This document shows, in pieces, positions 39,403 to 47,825 of a DNA stretch of 64,000 nucleotides (the stretch's first letter is position 1; each line of letters begins with the position of its first letter). This DNA comes from Solibacillus sp. FSL R7-0682. GTDB lineage: Bacteria; Bacillota; Bacilli; Bacillales_A; Planococcaceae. Made by a program: the position numbers and the translations under genes. The stretch is taken from positions 1,322,001 to 1,386,000 of the forward strand of contig NZ_JBBOUI010000001.1 of NCBI RefSeq assembly GCF_038005985.1, written 5' to 3'. Under the pieces are notes generated by a model that was given only the letters and a program-made list of their open reading frames with translations, searched no databases and was not told the DNA's origin.

Positions 39403-39510
39403 ATGAATCATTATGACATTACCCCAACATTTGACTTAGAACCTTAATTACGTGTAATTGAATCTTTATTTGAACAAAATTCAACAAGTATCGTCTACAT
39501 AAAAGAATGA
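39403..39510 (+). pseudogene. Short broken ORF of unknown origin
   Basis: ATG 39403 opens MNHYDITPTFDLEP, then an in-frame TAA (39445-39447), then LRVIESLFEQNSTSIVYIKE to TGA at 39508. A single C-to-T change would create the TAA from CAA. I do not recognise the protein. It lies in IS-derived debris between the relic and mltG and is probably another decayed mobile or accessory fragment. The rest of 39042-39601 shows nothing else coding. Confidence 0.35.
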
Positions 39511-39601
39511 AAAATAGAACTAATTGTAATAGTTTCTACAGTTTTATTGTATCAACTAGAATTTTTTTGTATCATATGAAAGAGATAAAGGGGGGAATCC
39601 C

Positions 39602-40720
39602 GTGCTAGATGAGGATAAAAAACAAGCAATGTTTGAAAAGATGAAAGAACGAAAAGGAGAAGTACGAACTGTGCGAAGAATCGTTTCCATTATAGCTATA
39701 GTAGCGCTCATTATCATCGGGATTGGTGGTTATTCTGGATATAATTATGTTTCTTCTGCCTTAGAGCCGATGAATCCAGAATCAGATAAAACAGTTGAAG
39801 TAGAAATTCCAATGGGCTCTGGCATTACCGTAATTTCGAATATTTTAGAGAAGAAAGGCATTATTAAAGATGCACAAATCTTTAAATATTACACGAAGTT
39901 CAAAAATGAATCGGAGTTTCAGGCGGGAAATTATTCATTAACCCAATCGATGACACTCGATGAAATAATTGAAAGTTTAAAAACGGGTCGTGTTTATCGT
40001 GAACCAGTATTTACGATGACAGTTCCAGAAGGTTTAACGCTGGAGCAAATTGCGAAAATTGTAGAAAAAAATACATCGCATTCTGCCGATAAGTTTATGG
40101 CGAAAGTCACAGACAAAGCATTCGTTGAACAAATGATTGGTGAGTTCCCTGATTTATTAACAGAAGAAATTTTACAAGAGAACATACGCTATGCGTTAGA
40201 GGGTTATTTATACCCGGCGACATATCCATTCTTTGAAGAAACACCAAGCTTGGATGAAGTGATTAAAACGATGCTAGCATCGACGAATACTGTCGTGTCG
40301 GAGTTTAAAGTTGTGCTAGAAGAAAAAGACATGACCGTTCATGAGCTATTGACATTTGCTTCATTACTAGAAGAAGAGGCAACAGCACAAACTGATCGTG
40401 AAACAATTGCAAGTGTATTCTATAATCGTATGAAAATCGATATGCCGCTGCAAACAGACCCAACTGTTTTATATGCGTTAGGTTCACATAAAGATCGGGT
40501 ATTATATGAAGATTTAGAAGTTCAAAATCCATACAATACTTACAAAAATGTTGGTTTACCACCAGGACCTATTGCAGGTGCAGGTAAAACATCGATTGAG
40601 GCATCATTAAATCCTTCAGAGACGGAGTATTTATACTTCCTAGCAGATAAAGAAGGAACAAATCACTTTGCAAAATCTTACGATGAACATTTGGTGAATA
40701 TTGATAAATATTTACGATAA
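39602..40720 (+). CDS. mltG: Endolytic murein transglycosylase MltG (YceG family)
   Basis: MltG cleaves nascent glycan strands at the membrane and may set their length. The 372 aa have a short cytoplasmic N-terminus, one membrane helix (about 25-45, RIVSIIAIVALIIIGIGGYS), a LysM-like region (VEIPMGSGITVISNILEKKGII) and the YceG catalytic domain with the glutamate in FASLLEEEA, plus LQTDPTVLYALG and YNTYKNVGLPPGPIA. GTG 39602 follows AAAGGGGGG. It heads the yrrL-yrrM-yrrN-yrrO-udk-greA region as in B. subtilis. Confidence 0.95.
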   Translation: MLDEDKKQAMFEKMKERKGEVRTVRRIVSIIAIVALIIIGIGGYSGYNYVSSALEPMNPESDKTVEVEIPMGSGITVISNILEKKGIIKDAQIFKYYTKFKNESEFQAGNYSLTQSMTLDEIIESLKTGRVYREPVFTMTVPEGLTLEQIAKIVEKNTSHSADKFMAKVTDKAFVEQMIGEFPDLLTEEILQENIRYALEGYLYPATYPFFEETPSLDEVIKTMLASTNTVVSEFKVVLEEKDMTVHELLTFASLLEEEATAQTDRETIASVFYNRMKIDMPLQTDPTVLYALGSHKDRVLYEDLEVQNPYNTYKNVGLPPGPIAGAGKTSIEASLNPSETEYLYFLADKEGTNHFAKSYDEHLVNIDKYLR

Positions 40721-40727
40721 GTAGAGT

Positions 40728-40800
40728 AAAAGGAATCGAAGTACTTTATTTTGTCCATAAAAAAATGGATTTAGTAAAGATTATTCGCATTCCTTTTATT
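40728..40800 (+). terminator. Terminator after mltG
   Basis: AAAAGGAAT (40728-40736) pairs with ATTCCTTTT (40789-40797); internal blocks CTTTA/TAAAG and TCCAT/ATGGA extend the stem. T-rich sequence follows. Confidence 0.7.
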
Positions 40801-40934
40801 TTCGTGCTATTATAAGTTGTGATTTTTTTGTCCTTATATTATAAACATTGTAGGCGCAAACATCTAAGTTTCGTCTTTTTTCTTATGTTGAAAATAGATG
40901 ATAGGAAATAGGGCAGGTAGAAGGAGATTGACGA

Positions 40935-41567
40935 ATGGAATTATCAGACGCTTATATTGCTTCCTTCATTCCTGAACGTGATGAATTGCTGTTAGAAATG
41001 GAACAGTTTGCGAAAGAAAACCATGTACCCATTATGCAATTAGCAGGTATTGAATCATTAAATCAACTATTACGTATTCAAAAACCGAAATCAATTTTAG
41101 AAATAGGTACAGCTATTGGTTATTCAGCTATTCGTATGGCACAAGCGTTACCTGAATGCCAAATCGTAACGATTGAGCGAGATGAAGCACGAGTCGCGCA
41201 TGCCAAACAATTCATTGCAAGATCAGAGGTAGCAAATCGTATACAAGTCATTGAGGGAGATGCGTTGGAAGTAGACATTGAAACTATACAATCTACTTTT
41301 GATGCAGTTTTTATTGATGCCGCAAAAGGGCAATACATGAAGTTTTTCGAAAAGTATTCGCCACTTGTACCATCTGGTGGTGTATTGTATATCGATAATA
41401 TGTATATGCATGGACTTTCAGATTTAGATATAAAAGAAGTACCGAGAAGAAAAAGAACAATGATTCGAAACTTAAAAACATTTTCTGAATGGATAATGGC
41501 ACACCCTGATTATACGAGTGCATTTTTCCCAGTTGGAGATGGTTTGTTAATTTGTTTGAAGAGGTGA
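40935..41567 (+). CDS. trmR: tRNA 5-hydroxyuridine methyltransferase TrmR (YrrM)
   Basis: TrmR methylates 5-hydroxyuridine-34 to 5-methoxyuridine in several tRNAs of B. subtilis. The 210 aa are an O-methyltransferase with SAM motif ILEIGTAIGYSAIRMA, VFIDAAKGQY and LYIDNMYMHG (metal-binding Asp region). AGAAGGAG precedes ATG 40935. It is followed by the two U32-peptidase-like genes that make its ho5U substrate, which strongly supports the tRNA role over a generic methyltransferase label. Confidence 0.92.
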   Translation: MELSDAYIASFIPERDELLLEMEQFAKENHVPIMQLAGIESLNQLLRIQKPKSILEIGTAIGYSAIRMAQALPECQIVTIERDEARVAHAKQFIARSEVANRIQVIEGDALEVDIETIQSTFDAVFIDAAKGQYMKFFEKYSPLVPSGGVLYIDNMYMHGLSDLDIKEVPRRKRTMIRNLKTFSEWIMAHPDYTSAFFPVGDGLLICLKR

Positions 41568-41573
41568 CGAAAG

Positions 41574-42506
41574 GTGAAAAAACCAGAACTATTACTTACA
41601 CCACAATCAGTTGAGCATATCGTTGCATTATTAAATGCAGGTGCAGATGCTTTTATTATTGGTGAACAAAAATTTGGCTTACGTTTAGCTGGAGATTTTA
41701 CAGTAGCTCAAGTAGAAGAAGCGACTAAAATTATTCATGCTGCAGGTAAAAAAGTGTATGTAGCTGTTAATGCTTTATTCCACAATGATCGATTAGAAGC
41801 ATTAGATGCATATTTAAAGGAAATGCAACGTATCGGTGTTGATGCATTACTTTTCGGTGACCCTGCCGTTGTTGTTGCAGTTCGTGAATTAGGTATTACA
41901 ATTCCTCTTCACTGGAGCCCAGAAACAATTGCAACGAACTGGTTCCAAGTGAACTATTGGGGCGAACGTGGTAGTAAACGTGCCGTCTTAGCACGTGAAC
42001 TATCTGTAGATGAAGTAATTGAAATTAAAGAAAATACGAAGCATGAAATCGAAGTGCAAGTGCACGGTATGACATGTATGTTCCAATCAAAACGTTCGTT
42101 ATTAGGAAACTATTTCTTATACCGCGACGAAGCGATGGAAATTGAAAATCGTAAAGAAAATAAAAACATGTTTTTACATGACAAAGAGCGTAAAAATAAA
42201 TATCCAATTTATGAAGATATGAATGGTACGCACATTTTCTCACCTAACGATATGTGTATTATCGAAGAACTTAATGATTTATTGGAAGCAGGCATCGATT
42301 CGATGAAAATTGATGGTGTCTTACAAACATTTGACTATGTTGTAACGGTGACAAAATTATACCGTCAAGCGATTGATACGTATTTTGAGCAAGGTGAAGA
42401 TGCGTATGAAGCAATTAAATCAGATCTATTCGAACAAATCGAAGCAATTCAGCCAGCGTTACGTCCACTAGATACTGGCTTCATCTTCAAGGAAACAGTT
42501 TACTAG
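41574..42506 (+). CDS. trhP1: tRNA hydroxylation protein TrhP1 (U32 family, YrrN)
   Basis: This U32-family protein (310 aa) acts with TrhP2 in prephenate-dependent hydroxylation of tRNA U34. The barrel opens KKPELLLTPQSVEHIVALLNAGADAFIIG. At the position of the Cys cluster seen in its partner it reads HGMTCMFQSKRSLLGNYFL, so it lacks most of the iron-sulfur cysteines, as expected for the YrrN subunit. The start is GTG 41574, seven bases after the trmR stop, with AGAGGTG upstream. Confidence 0.88.
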   Translation: MKKPELLLTPQSVEHIVALLNAGADAFIIGEQKFGLRLAGDFTVAQVEEATKIIHAAGKKVYVAVNALFHNDRLEALDAYLKEMQRIGVDALLFGDPAVVVAVRELGITIPLHWSPETIATNWFQVNYWGERGSKRAVLARELSVDEVIEIKENTKHEIEVQVHGMTCMFQSKRSLLGNYFLYRDEAMEIENRKENKNMFLHDKERKNKYPIYEDMNGTHIFSPNDMCIIEELNDLLEAGIDSMKIDGVLQTFDYVVTVTKLYRQAIDTYFEQGEDAYEAIKSDLFEQIEAIQPALRPLDTGFIFKETVY

Positions 42507-42524
42507 AGAGGGGTTTAAAAGCAG

Positions 42525-43802
42525 ATGCTTCAGTTAATACAAAATGAAAAAATCCGTGAAACAATTGACGGAAAAACAGTCATCACAAAAAAACCAGAGC
42601 TTTTAGCACCAGCAGGAAGCTTAGAAAAATTAAAAGTAGCCGTACATTATGGAGCCGATGCGGTATTTATCGGTGGACAAGAGTTTGGTTTACGTTCAAA
42701 TGCGGGCAACTTTACGATCGAGGAAATGAAAGAAGGCGTAGAGTTCGCAAATAAATATGGCGCGGTTATTTACGTAACGACAAATATTTTTGCCCACAAC
42801 GAAAATATGGATGGTCTTGAAGAATATTTACAAGCAATCGAGGGTGCAGGCGTTAAAGGGATTATCGTAGCAGACCCATTAATTATTGAAACTTGTAAAA
42901 AAGCAGCACCGAAACTAGAAATTCACCTTTCTACACAGCAGTCCTTATCAAACTGGAAGGCAGTTAAGTTTTGGAAAGAGGAAGGTTTAGAGCGTGTTGT
43001 ACTTGCCCGTGAAGTAGGTGGCGAGGAAATGCGCAAAATGAAAGAGGAAGTTGACATTGAAATTGAGGCATTCGTGCACGGTGCAATGTGTATCGCATAC
43101 TCTGGACGTTGTACATTATCAAACCATATGACAGCTCGTGACTCAAACCGTGGTGGTTGCTGCCAATCATGTCGTTGGGATTATGATTTATATGAAAATA
43201 AAGAGGGCGAAGAAGTTGCACTGTTTAACGAAGGTGAAGCGCCATTTGCCATGAGCCCAAAAGATTTAAAACTAATTGAATCTATTCCTCACATGATTGA
43301 GTTAGGGATTGATTCGTTAAAAGTAGAAGGCCGAATGAAATCAATTCACTATGTGGCAACAGTTGTTTCTGTTTATCGTAAAGTAATTGATGCATACTGT
43401 GCAGATCCAGAAAACTTCAAATTCGAAAAAGAATGGTTAGAGGAATTAGCGCGTTGTGCAAACCGTGCGACTGCTTCTTCGTTCTTCGAAGGGGAACCAA
43501 GCTATAAGCAGCAAATGTTTGGCTTCCACTCACACAAAATGAAGTGGGATTTCGCTGGTTTTGTAAAGGATTACGATGCAGAAACACAAATCGTTACGTT
43601 AGAGCAACGCAATTACTTCTCACCAGGGGATACAATTGAGTTCTTTGGTCCAAACATCGAAACATTCAAAATGACAGTTGGTCAGCTTTGGGATGAAGAT
43701 GGTAACGAATTAGATGTAGCGCGTCATCCACTACAAATTGTGAAATTTAAAGTAGATCGCCCGTTATCACATTTTGACATGATGCGAAAGGAGAATAAAT
43801 AA
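42525..43802 (+). CDS. trhP2: tRNA hydroxylation protein TrhP2 (U32 family, YrrO)
   Basis: This is the larger U32 partner (425 aa). The core begins KPELLAPAGSLEKLKVAVHYGADAVFIGG. The cysteine cluster of U32 proteins is complete: MCIAYSGRCTLSN, RGGCCQSCRWDYDLY. A C-terminal extension (DAETQIVTLEQRNYFSPGDTIEFFGP) forms the U32 C-terminal domain. Old peptidase labels are misleading; homologues act in RNA modification. The gene abuts udk with no intergenic base. Confidence 0.92.
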   Translation: MLQLIQNEKIRETIDGKTVITKKPELLAPAGSLEKLKVAVHYGADAVFIGGQEFGLRSNAGNFTIEEMKEGVEFANKYGAVIYVTTNIFAHNENMDGLEEYLQAIEGAGVKGIIVADPLIIETCKKAAPKLEIHLSTQQSLSNWKAVKFWKEEGLERVVLAREVGGEEMRKMKEEVDIEIEAFVHGAMCIAYSGRCTLSNHMTARDSNRGGCCQSCRWDYDLYENKEGEEVALFNEGEAPFAMSPKDLKLIESIPHMIELGIDSLKVEGRMKSIHYVATVVSVYRKVIDAYCADPENFKFEKEWLEELARCANRATASSFFEGEPSYKQQMFGFHSHKMKWDFAGFVKDYDAETQIVTLEQRNYFSPGDTIEFFGPNIETFKMTVGQLWDEDGNELDVARHPLQIVKFKVDRPLSHFDMMRKENK

Positions 43803-44438
43803 ATGACAAAGCGTCCAGTAGTTATCGGGATCGCAGGCGGTTCTTGCTCGGGTAAAACGAGTGTTACACGTGCCATTTATGATGTTTTCCGTGACCATTC
43901 AGTTGTTGTAATCGAGCAAGATTATTACTATAAAGATCAAAGTCATATGACATTTGAACAACGTCTTGAAACGAATTACGATCATCCATTAGCATTTGAT
44001 AATGACTTATTAATTGAGCATATTCATCAATTACTTACCTACAAAGCAATTAATAAGCCTGTTTATGATTATGTTCAGCATACACGCTCATCGGAAGTTA
44101 TTCATGTTGAGCCGCAAGACGTTATAATTGTAGAAGGTATTTTAGTGCTTGAAGATGAGCGATTACGTGATTTAATGGATATTAAATTATTTGTGGATAC
44201 TGATTCAGATTTACGTATTATTCGTCGTATTCAACGTGATATTAAAGAGCGAGGACGTACGGCAGATTCAGTCATTGATCAGTATCTTTCAGCAGTGCGT
44301 CCAATGCACAATATGTTTATTGAGCCAACGAAGCGTTATGCCGATGTTATCATCCCTGAAGGTGGCGGAAATAACGTTGCAATCGATCTAATGGTAACGA
44401 AAATAAAAACAATTCTTGAATCTGATTCAATTGTGTAA
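43803..44438 (+). CDS. udk: Uridine kinase
   Basis: Udk phosphorylates uridine and cytidine for pyrimidine salvage. The 211 aa have Walker A GGSCSGKT (12-19), [24 protein letters not shown] and the lid [15 protein letters not shown] 43803 directly follows the trhP2 stop, and the Shine-Dalgarno AAAGGAG lies within trhP2. It completes the trmR-trhP1-trhP2-udk operon. Confidence 0.97.
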   Translation: MTKRPVVIGIAGGSCSGKTSVTRAIYDVFRDHSVVVIEQDYYYKDQSHMTFEQRLETNYDHPLAFDNDLLIEHIHQLLTYKAINKPVYDYVQHTRSSEVIHVEPQDVIIVEGILVLEDERLRDLMDIKLFVDTDSDLRIIRRIQRDIKERGRTADSVIDQYLSAVRPMHNMFIEPTKRYADVIIPEGGGNNVAIDLMVTKIKTILESDSIV

Positions 44439-44530
44439 TATGATGAGGTAGTATTTACAATATTTTCATCTTCTAGATATGTTATTGTACTACTTATTTA
44501 ATACAAACTTAAATATCTATTATTGAAATT

Positions 44531-44615
44531 CGGCTGCTAGCACACGCTGTGTAAACACCTTCTAAAAAAGGTGCCTTGCACATATCGTAAACTAGTAGTC
44601 GGGTTTTCTGTTATT
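44531..44615 (+). ncRNA. Branched RNA-like structure between udk and greA
   Basis: CGGCTGCTAG (44531-44540) pairs with CTAGTAGTCG (44592-44601; two G-U) and encloses hairpins CACA/TGTG (44541-44551) and CACCTT/AAGGTG (44556-44573). GGTTTTCTG follows the closing stem. It could be a large-loop terminator for udk or a leader for greA. The 275-base gap holds no ORF of note. Confidence 0.5.
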
Positions 44616-44713
44616 TATGAACGAAATTGTTCGTAATTAATAAACGATAAAAAGAAAACGATTGCACACATTGATCAAGCAATTGTTATGAGAATTACGA
44701 AGGAGTGGGAACT

Positions 44714-45199
44714 ATGTCAAATGAAAAACAATATCCTATGACACTTGAAGGAAAGCAAAAATTAGAAGATGAATTAAACACGTTAAAAACAGTAAAGCGA
44801 CCAGAAGTAGTAGAGCGTATTAAAGTGGCTCGTAGCTTTGGTGACCTTTCTGAGAACTCTGAGTATGATTCAGCAAAAGAAGAGCAAGGGTTTGTAGAAG
44901 GCCGTATTTCTTTAATCGAACAAATGCTTCGTAATGCTTTAATCATTACCGAAGATGAAACAACTGGTGCCGTTTCTTTAGGTAAAACGGTTACTTTTGA
45001 TGAACTAATTAACGGGAAGCGCGCAAACTTTGAAGAGTCATACACAATCGTTGGTTCTGCGGAAGCGGATCCAATAGAAGGTAAAATCTCAAATGACTCA
45101 CCAATTGCAAAAGCATTGATGGGTAAACAAGTTGATGATGTAGTAAAATTAACAACTCCGGGTGGAGATATGGAAGTTGTTATTTTAGAAATTAAATAA
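44714..45199 (+). CDS. greA: Transcription elongation factor GreA
   Basis: GreA rescues backtracked RNA polymerase by stimulating transcript cleavage. The 161 aa consist of an N-terminal coiled coil with the acidic tip ([22 protein letters not shown]) and a C-terminal FKBP-like domain ([23 protein letters not shown]). AGGAG at 44701-44705 selects ATG 44714; the upstream in-frame GTG at 44705 overlaps that site. Confidence 0.97.
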   Translation: MSNEKQYPMTLEGKQKLEDELNTLKTVKRPEVVERIKVARSFGDLSENSEYDSAKEEQGFVEGRISLIEQMLRNALIITEDETTGAVSLGKTVTFDELINGKRANFEESYTIVGSAEADPIEGKISNDSPIAKALMGKQVDDVVKLTTPGGDMEVVILEIK

Positions 45200-45204
45200 T
45201 AAAG

Positions 45205-45245
45205 AAAAAGGATGTTCCGATTTTTATTCGGAAATCCTTTTTTCA
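45205..45245 (+). terminator. Terminator after greA
   Basis: AAAAAGGAT and TTCCGA (45205-45220) pair with TCGGAA and ATCCTTTTT (45228-45242), with a one-base bulge and T run. Confidence 0.9.
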
Positions 45246-45326
45246 ATTTGTGGAAATATGTGCTTGTCTGAGACATTCCAAAAGCTTTTTGCTAAAATAG
45301 ATGCATCATGCATAGGGGGAGATTGT

Positions 45327-45989
45327 ATGGAGCGTAAAAGACGATTTCAAACACGAGCACAGTATGCGGAAGAAAAAGCAAAAGCATCAAAGTTCCAAAA
45401 ATTTGATAAAAATTTAAACTATTTAATTGGGCTTGTCGCAGTAGGTATTATAGCCACATTAATTTTTATTCTTTCTCAAGACTCAGAGCCAAAAAACGAA
45501 GCAGCGGATGATCAAGAGGACATAGTTGCATCAACAGAACAAAATGAACAGCAAACTTCTCAAGAAGAACCAAATTCATCAACAAATGATGATGAACAGA
45601 CAGACGAGAATAATAACATTGAGAATGGGACAAACCCATCTGAAAATGAAGTAGCTACTTCTACGGATCCACTTGTAAAAGAAGTTCAAACAAATCCGGA
45701 TTGGCCAGTCTACCCAACTCAACAAACAGGGGAACATGTATCGACATTCAAAAAAGGCGATATTGATTATGAAGAAAAGCTTAAGGCGATTTTTAGTGTG
45801 ACAGACTTAGAGCAGGAAAACGCTATTGTCTTGAGAGTTGGTAATAACGGCAGTGCCAAATCGGCTATTGCGGTTGTTACGTCAATGGACAAAGAGAAAA
45901 AATACCGTGTTAGTATTGAATGGCTTGACGGAGAAGGGTGGAAACCGACAAAACTTGAAGTATTAAATTCACTTGAAGGTGCTTATTAA
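45327..45989 (+). CDS. yrrS: YrrS-like DUF1510 membrane-anchored protein
   Basis: The 220-aa protein has a basic cytoplasmic N-terminus (ERKRRFQTRAQYAEEKAKASKFQKF), one membrane helix (about 31-50, LIGLVAVGIIATLIFILS), an acidic Ser/Thr/Asn/Glu-rich linker and a C-terminal DUF1510 domain (DWPVYPTQQTGEH, EWLDGEGWKPTKLEVL). Function unknown; in B. subtilis yrrS forms an operon with a penicillin-binding protein gene elsewhere in some annotations, not seen here. AGGGGGAGATT selects ATG 45327. Confidence 0.82.
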   Translation: MERKRRFQTRAQYAEEKAKASKFQKFDKNLNYLIGLVAVGIIATLIFILSQDSEPKNEAADDQEDIVASTEQNEQQTSQEEPNSSTNDDEQTDENNNIENGTNPSENEVATSTDPLVKEVQTNPDWPVYPTQQTGEHVSTFKKGDIDYEEKLKAIFSVTDLEQENAIVLRVGNNGSAKSAIAVVTSMDKEKKYRVSIEWLDGEGWKPTKLEVLNSLEGAY

Positions 45990-46067
45990 AGCTACTTTTC
46001 CTTGACGAAACACTAGTAGATTGATTATTTTTAGTAGAGTGTTTGAAAATTAGGAGGAATACCATTT

Positions 46068-46760
46068 ATGAAAATTGCAGTTATTGGCGCAATGGAACAA
46101 GAAGTAGAATTATTACGCGACGCATTAAAAAATACAACAACTGAAACGATTGCCAACAGTGAATATACAACTGGTACATATGAAGGGAAGGAAGTTGTGC
46201 TATTAAAAAGCGGCATTGGTAAAGTAAATGCGGCGATGTCGACTACCATTCTTTTAGAAAAATACCAACCAGATGTTGTCATTAATACGGGCTCAGCAGG
46301 CGGTTTTGATACATCGTTAAATGTGGGCGACATTGTTATTTCGGATGAAGTACGTCACCATGATGTTGATGTAACAGTTTTCGGATATGAAATTGGCCAA
46401 ATGGCTGGGATGCCACCAGCTTACCACTCAGATGAAAAATTAATCGAAGTGGCAAAACAAGCAGTAACAGAAGTTGGCGAGCATCCATTTGCACTAGGAC
46501 TTATTTGCTCAGGTGATGTATTTATGAGTAATCCAGAGCGTGTAGAAGCTGTTCGTAAAGACTTCCCAACAATGAAAGCTTGTGAAATGGAAGCGGCGGG
46601 TGTTGCGCAAGTTTGTCACCAATTCGGTACACCATTTGTTGTGATTCGTGCTTTATCAGATATCGCAGGTCAAGAGTCAAACATTAGCTTTGATGAATTT
46701 TTACCTGTAGCAGCTAAGCATTCAACACAGATTGTATTAAAAGCAATTACAAAATTATAA
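46068..46760 (+). CDS. mtnN: 5'-methylthioadenosine/S-adenosylhomocysteine nucleosidase
   Basis: MtnN (Pfs) hydrolyses MTA and SAH, recycling methionine and feeding autoinducer-2 and radical-SAM cleanup. The 230 aa show [21 protein letters not shown], the purine site [21 protein letters not shown] and catalytic Asp in [16 protein letters not shown] precedes ATG 46068. B. subtilis has yrrT before mtnN with the cysteine-recycling genes after it; neither is present here. Confidence 0.97.
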   Translation: MKIAVIGAMEQEVELLRDALKNTTTETIANSEYTTGTYEGKEVVLLKSGIGKVNAAMSTTILLEKYQPDVVINTGSAGGFDTSLNVGDIVISDEVRHHDVDVTVFGYEIGQMAGMPPAYHSDEKLIEVAKQAVTEVGEHPFALGLICSGDVFMSNPERVEAVRKDFPTMKACEMEAAGVAQVCHQFGTPFVVIRALSDIAGQESNISFDEFLPVAAKHSTQIVLKAITKL

Positions 46761-46786
46761 TTCATTATTCGTTCAAAAAAAGACTT

Positions 46787-46820
46787 CATGACTGTTAAAA
46801 AAGTCACAGTCAGTTTTTTT
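46787..46820 (+). terminator. Terminator after mtnN
   Basis: TGACTGT (46789-46795) pairs with ACAGTCA (46806-46812), followed by T7. Confidence 0.8.
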
Positions 46821-46875
46821 AATAAATGATAGTGTACTAATAGAGTAACTTTCGTTTTTTAAGGAGGCGAGGCAA

Positions 46876-46962
46876 ATGGTATTTTTAATGGCAGTTGCAG
46901 TGGGGATTACAACGATTGCAGGGTTACTAATGTTTGCTGAAACAAGTGAAGGTATTGAGTAA
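46876..46962 (+). CDS. 28-residue putative membrane peptide
   Basis: ATG 46876 is preceded by a near-perfect Shine-Dalgarno, AAGGAGGCGAGGCAA (46861-46875). The peptide MVFLMAVAVGITTIAGLLMF is one hydrophobic helix, ending AETSEGIE. It is isolated between terminators of mtnN and sigK, so it must have its own promoter. I do not recognise a family. The strong site, helix and separate terminators argue that it is real. Confidence 0.6.
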   Translation: MVFLMAVAVGITTIAGLLMFAETSEGIE

Positions 46963-46982
46963 AAATCTATAATAAATAAACG

Positions 46983-47027
46983 AGGTGTTTTGTAAGCTAT
47001 TTAAAACTTACAAAACACCTGTTTTTT
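46983..47027. terminator. Terminator between the small ORF and sigK
   Basis: AGGTGTTTTGTAAG (46983-46996) and CTTACAAAACACCT (47007-47020) form a perfect 14-bp stem with T6 on the plus strand. It can also act for the convergent sigK. Confidence 0.92.
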
Positions 47028-47730
47028 ATTCCTTATGTTCGTTATGTTTAAATTGCTGATACAATTTAATGAGTGCACGCTTTTCGATTCGTGAAACATA
47101 ACTTCGTGAAATATTAAGTAATTGAGCAATTTCCTTTTGGGTAAGTGGATCAAAGTTATGAAGCCCATAGCGATAAGATATTATTTCAAGCTCACGAGGT
47201 TCCAAAGTATTTAAATAATTATAGAGCTGTGTAAAATGCTCCTTTTTTTCAATATGCTCCATTGCAGAAGGCTCTTCTAATTGCAATAAATCACGAATCT
47301 GAAGAGATTGACCATCTTTATCTGTTCCAATTGGTTCAAAAAGGGATACATCTTTTTGAACTTTTTTTTGTGCCCGTAAATGCATTAAAATTTCATTTTC
47401 AATACATCGTGCTGCATAAGTCGCGAGACGTGTTTTTTTCTCGGGCGTAAAGCTACTCACTGCTTTCATCAAGCCGATTGTTCCAATCGAAATGTAATCA
47501 TCTAAAAGCTCATGGGGTGGGTGGAATTTTTTTACGACGTGGGCAACTAAGCGCATATTTCGCTCTATTAGTTCAATTCTTGCCTGTTCGTCGCCTTCCA
47601 TATAGCGTTGAATTACTTGTGCCTCTTCTTCACGAGAAAGTGGTTTATAAAATGCCTGCCCCTTTAAATAACCAAGAAGTGCAGGGAGTTCAAGCCAAAG
47701 TTGAAGCAAAGAAGTAACAAAACCGCTCAA
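47026..47730 (-). CDS. sigK: RNA polymerase sporulation sigma factor SigK
   Basis: Sigma-K directs late mother-cell gene expression in sporulation. The 234-aa pro-protein has an N-terminal hydrophobic prosequence (SGFVTSLLQLWLELPALLGY), removed by SpoIVFB in B. subtilis, then region 2 (RNMRLVAHVVKKF, DYISIGTIGLMKAVSSF, ATYAARCIENEILMHLRA) and region 4 (TQKEIAQLLNISRSYVSRIEKRA). It is one continuous gene, not split by a skin-type element. AAAGGATG upstream selects TTG 47730. Activation by SigE is expected but no promoter was verified. Confidence 0.95.
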   Translation of the reverse strand: MSGFVTSLLQLWLELPALLGYLKGQAFYKPLSREEEAQVIQRYMEGDEQARIELIERNMRLVAHVVKKFHPPHELLDDYISIGTIGLMKAVSSFTPEKKTRLATYAARCIENEILMHLRAQKKVQKDVSLFEPIGTDKDGQSLQIRDLLQLEEPSAMEHIEKKEHFTQLYNYLNTLEPRELEIISYRYGLHNFDPLTQKEIAQLLNISRSYVSRIEKRALIKLYQQFKHNEHKE

Positions 47731-47785
47731 GTAAAAACATCCTTTCGTCTTTTCGACAGTATATGACAAATTACTCGAGGAAATG

Positions 47786-47825
47786 AAAAAAGTGTAAGAG
47801 CGGATTTGCTCTTACACTTTTTTTA
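47786..47825 (-). terminator. Terminator of pssA
   Basis: AAAGTGTAAGAGC and GCTCTTACACTTT (within 47788-47820) form a 13-bp stem that includes the pssA stop codon, with T run on the minus strand toward sigK. Confidence 0.85.

Noticed and set aside
44695-45276. 193-codon minus-strand frame opposite greA
   Set aside because: It is entirely antisense to a well-conserved gene, with Ser-rich shadow composition and no ribosome site.
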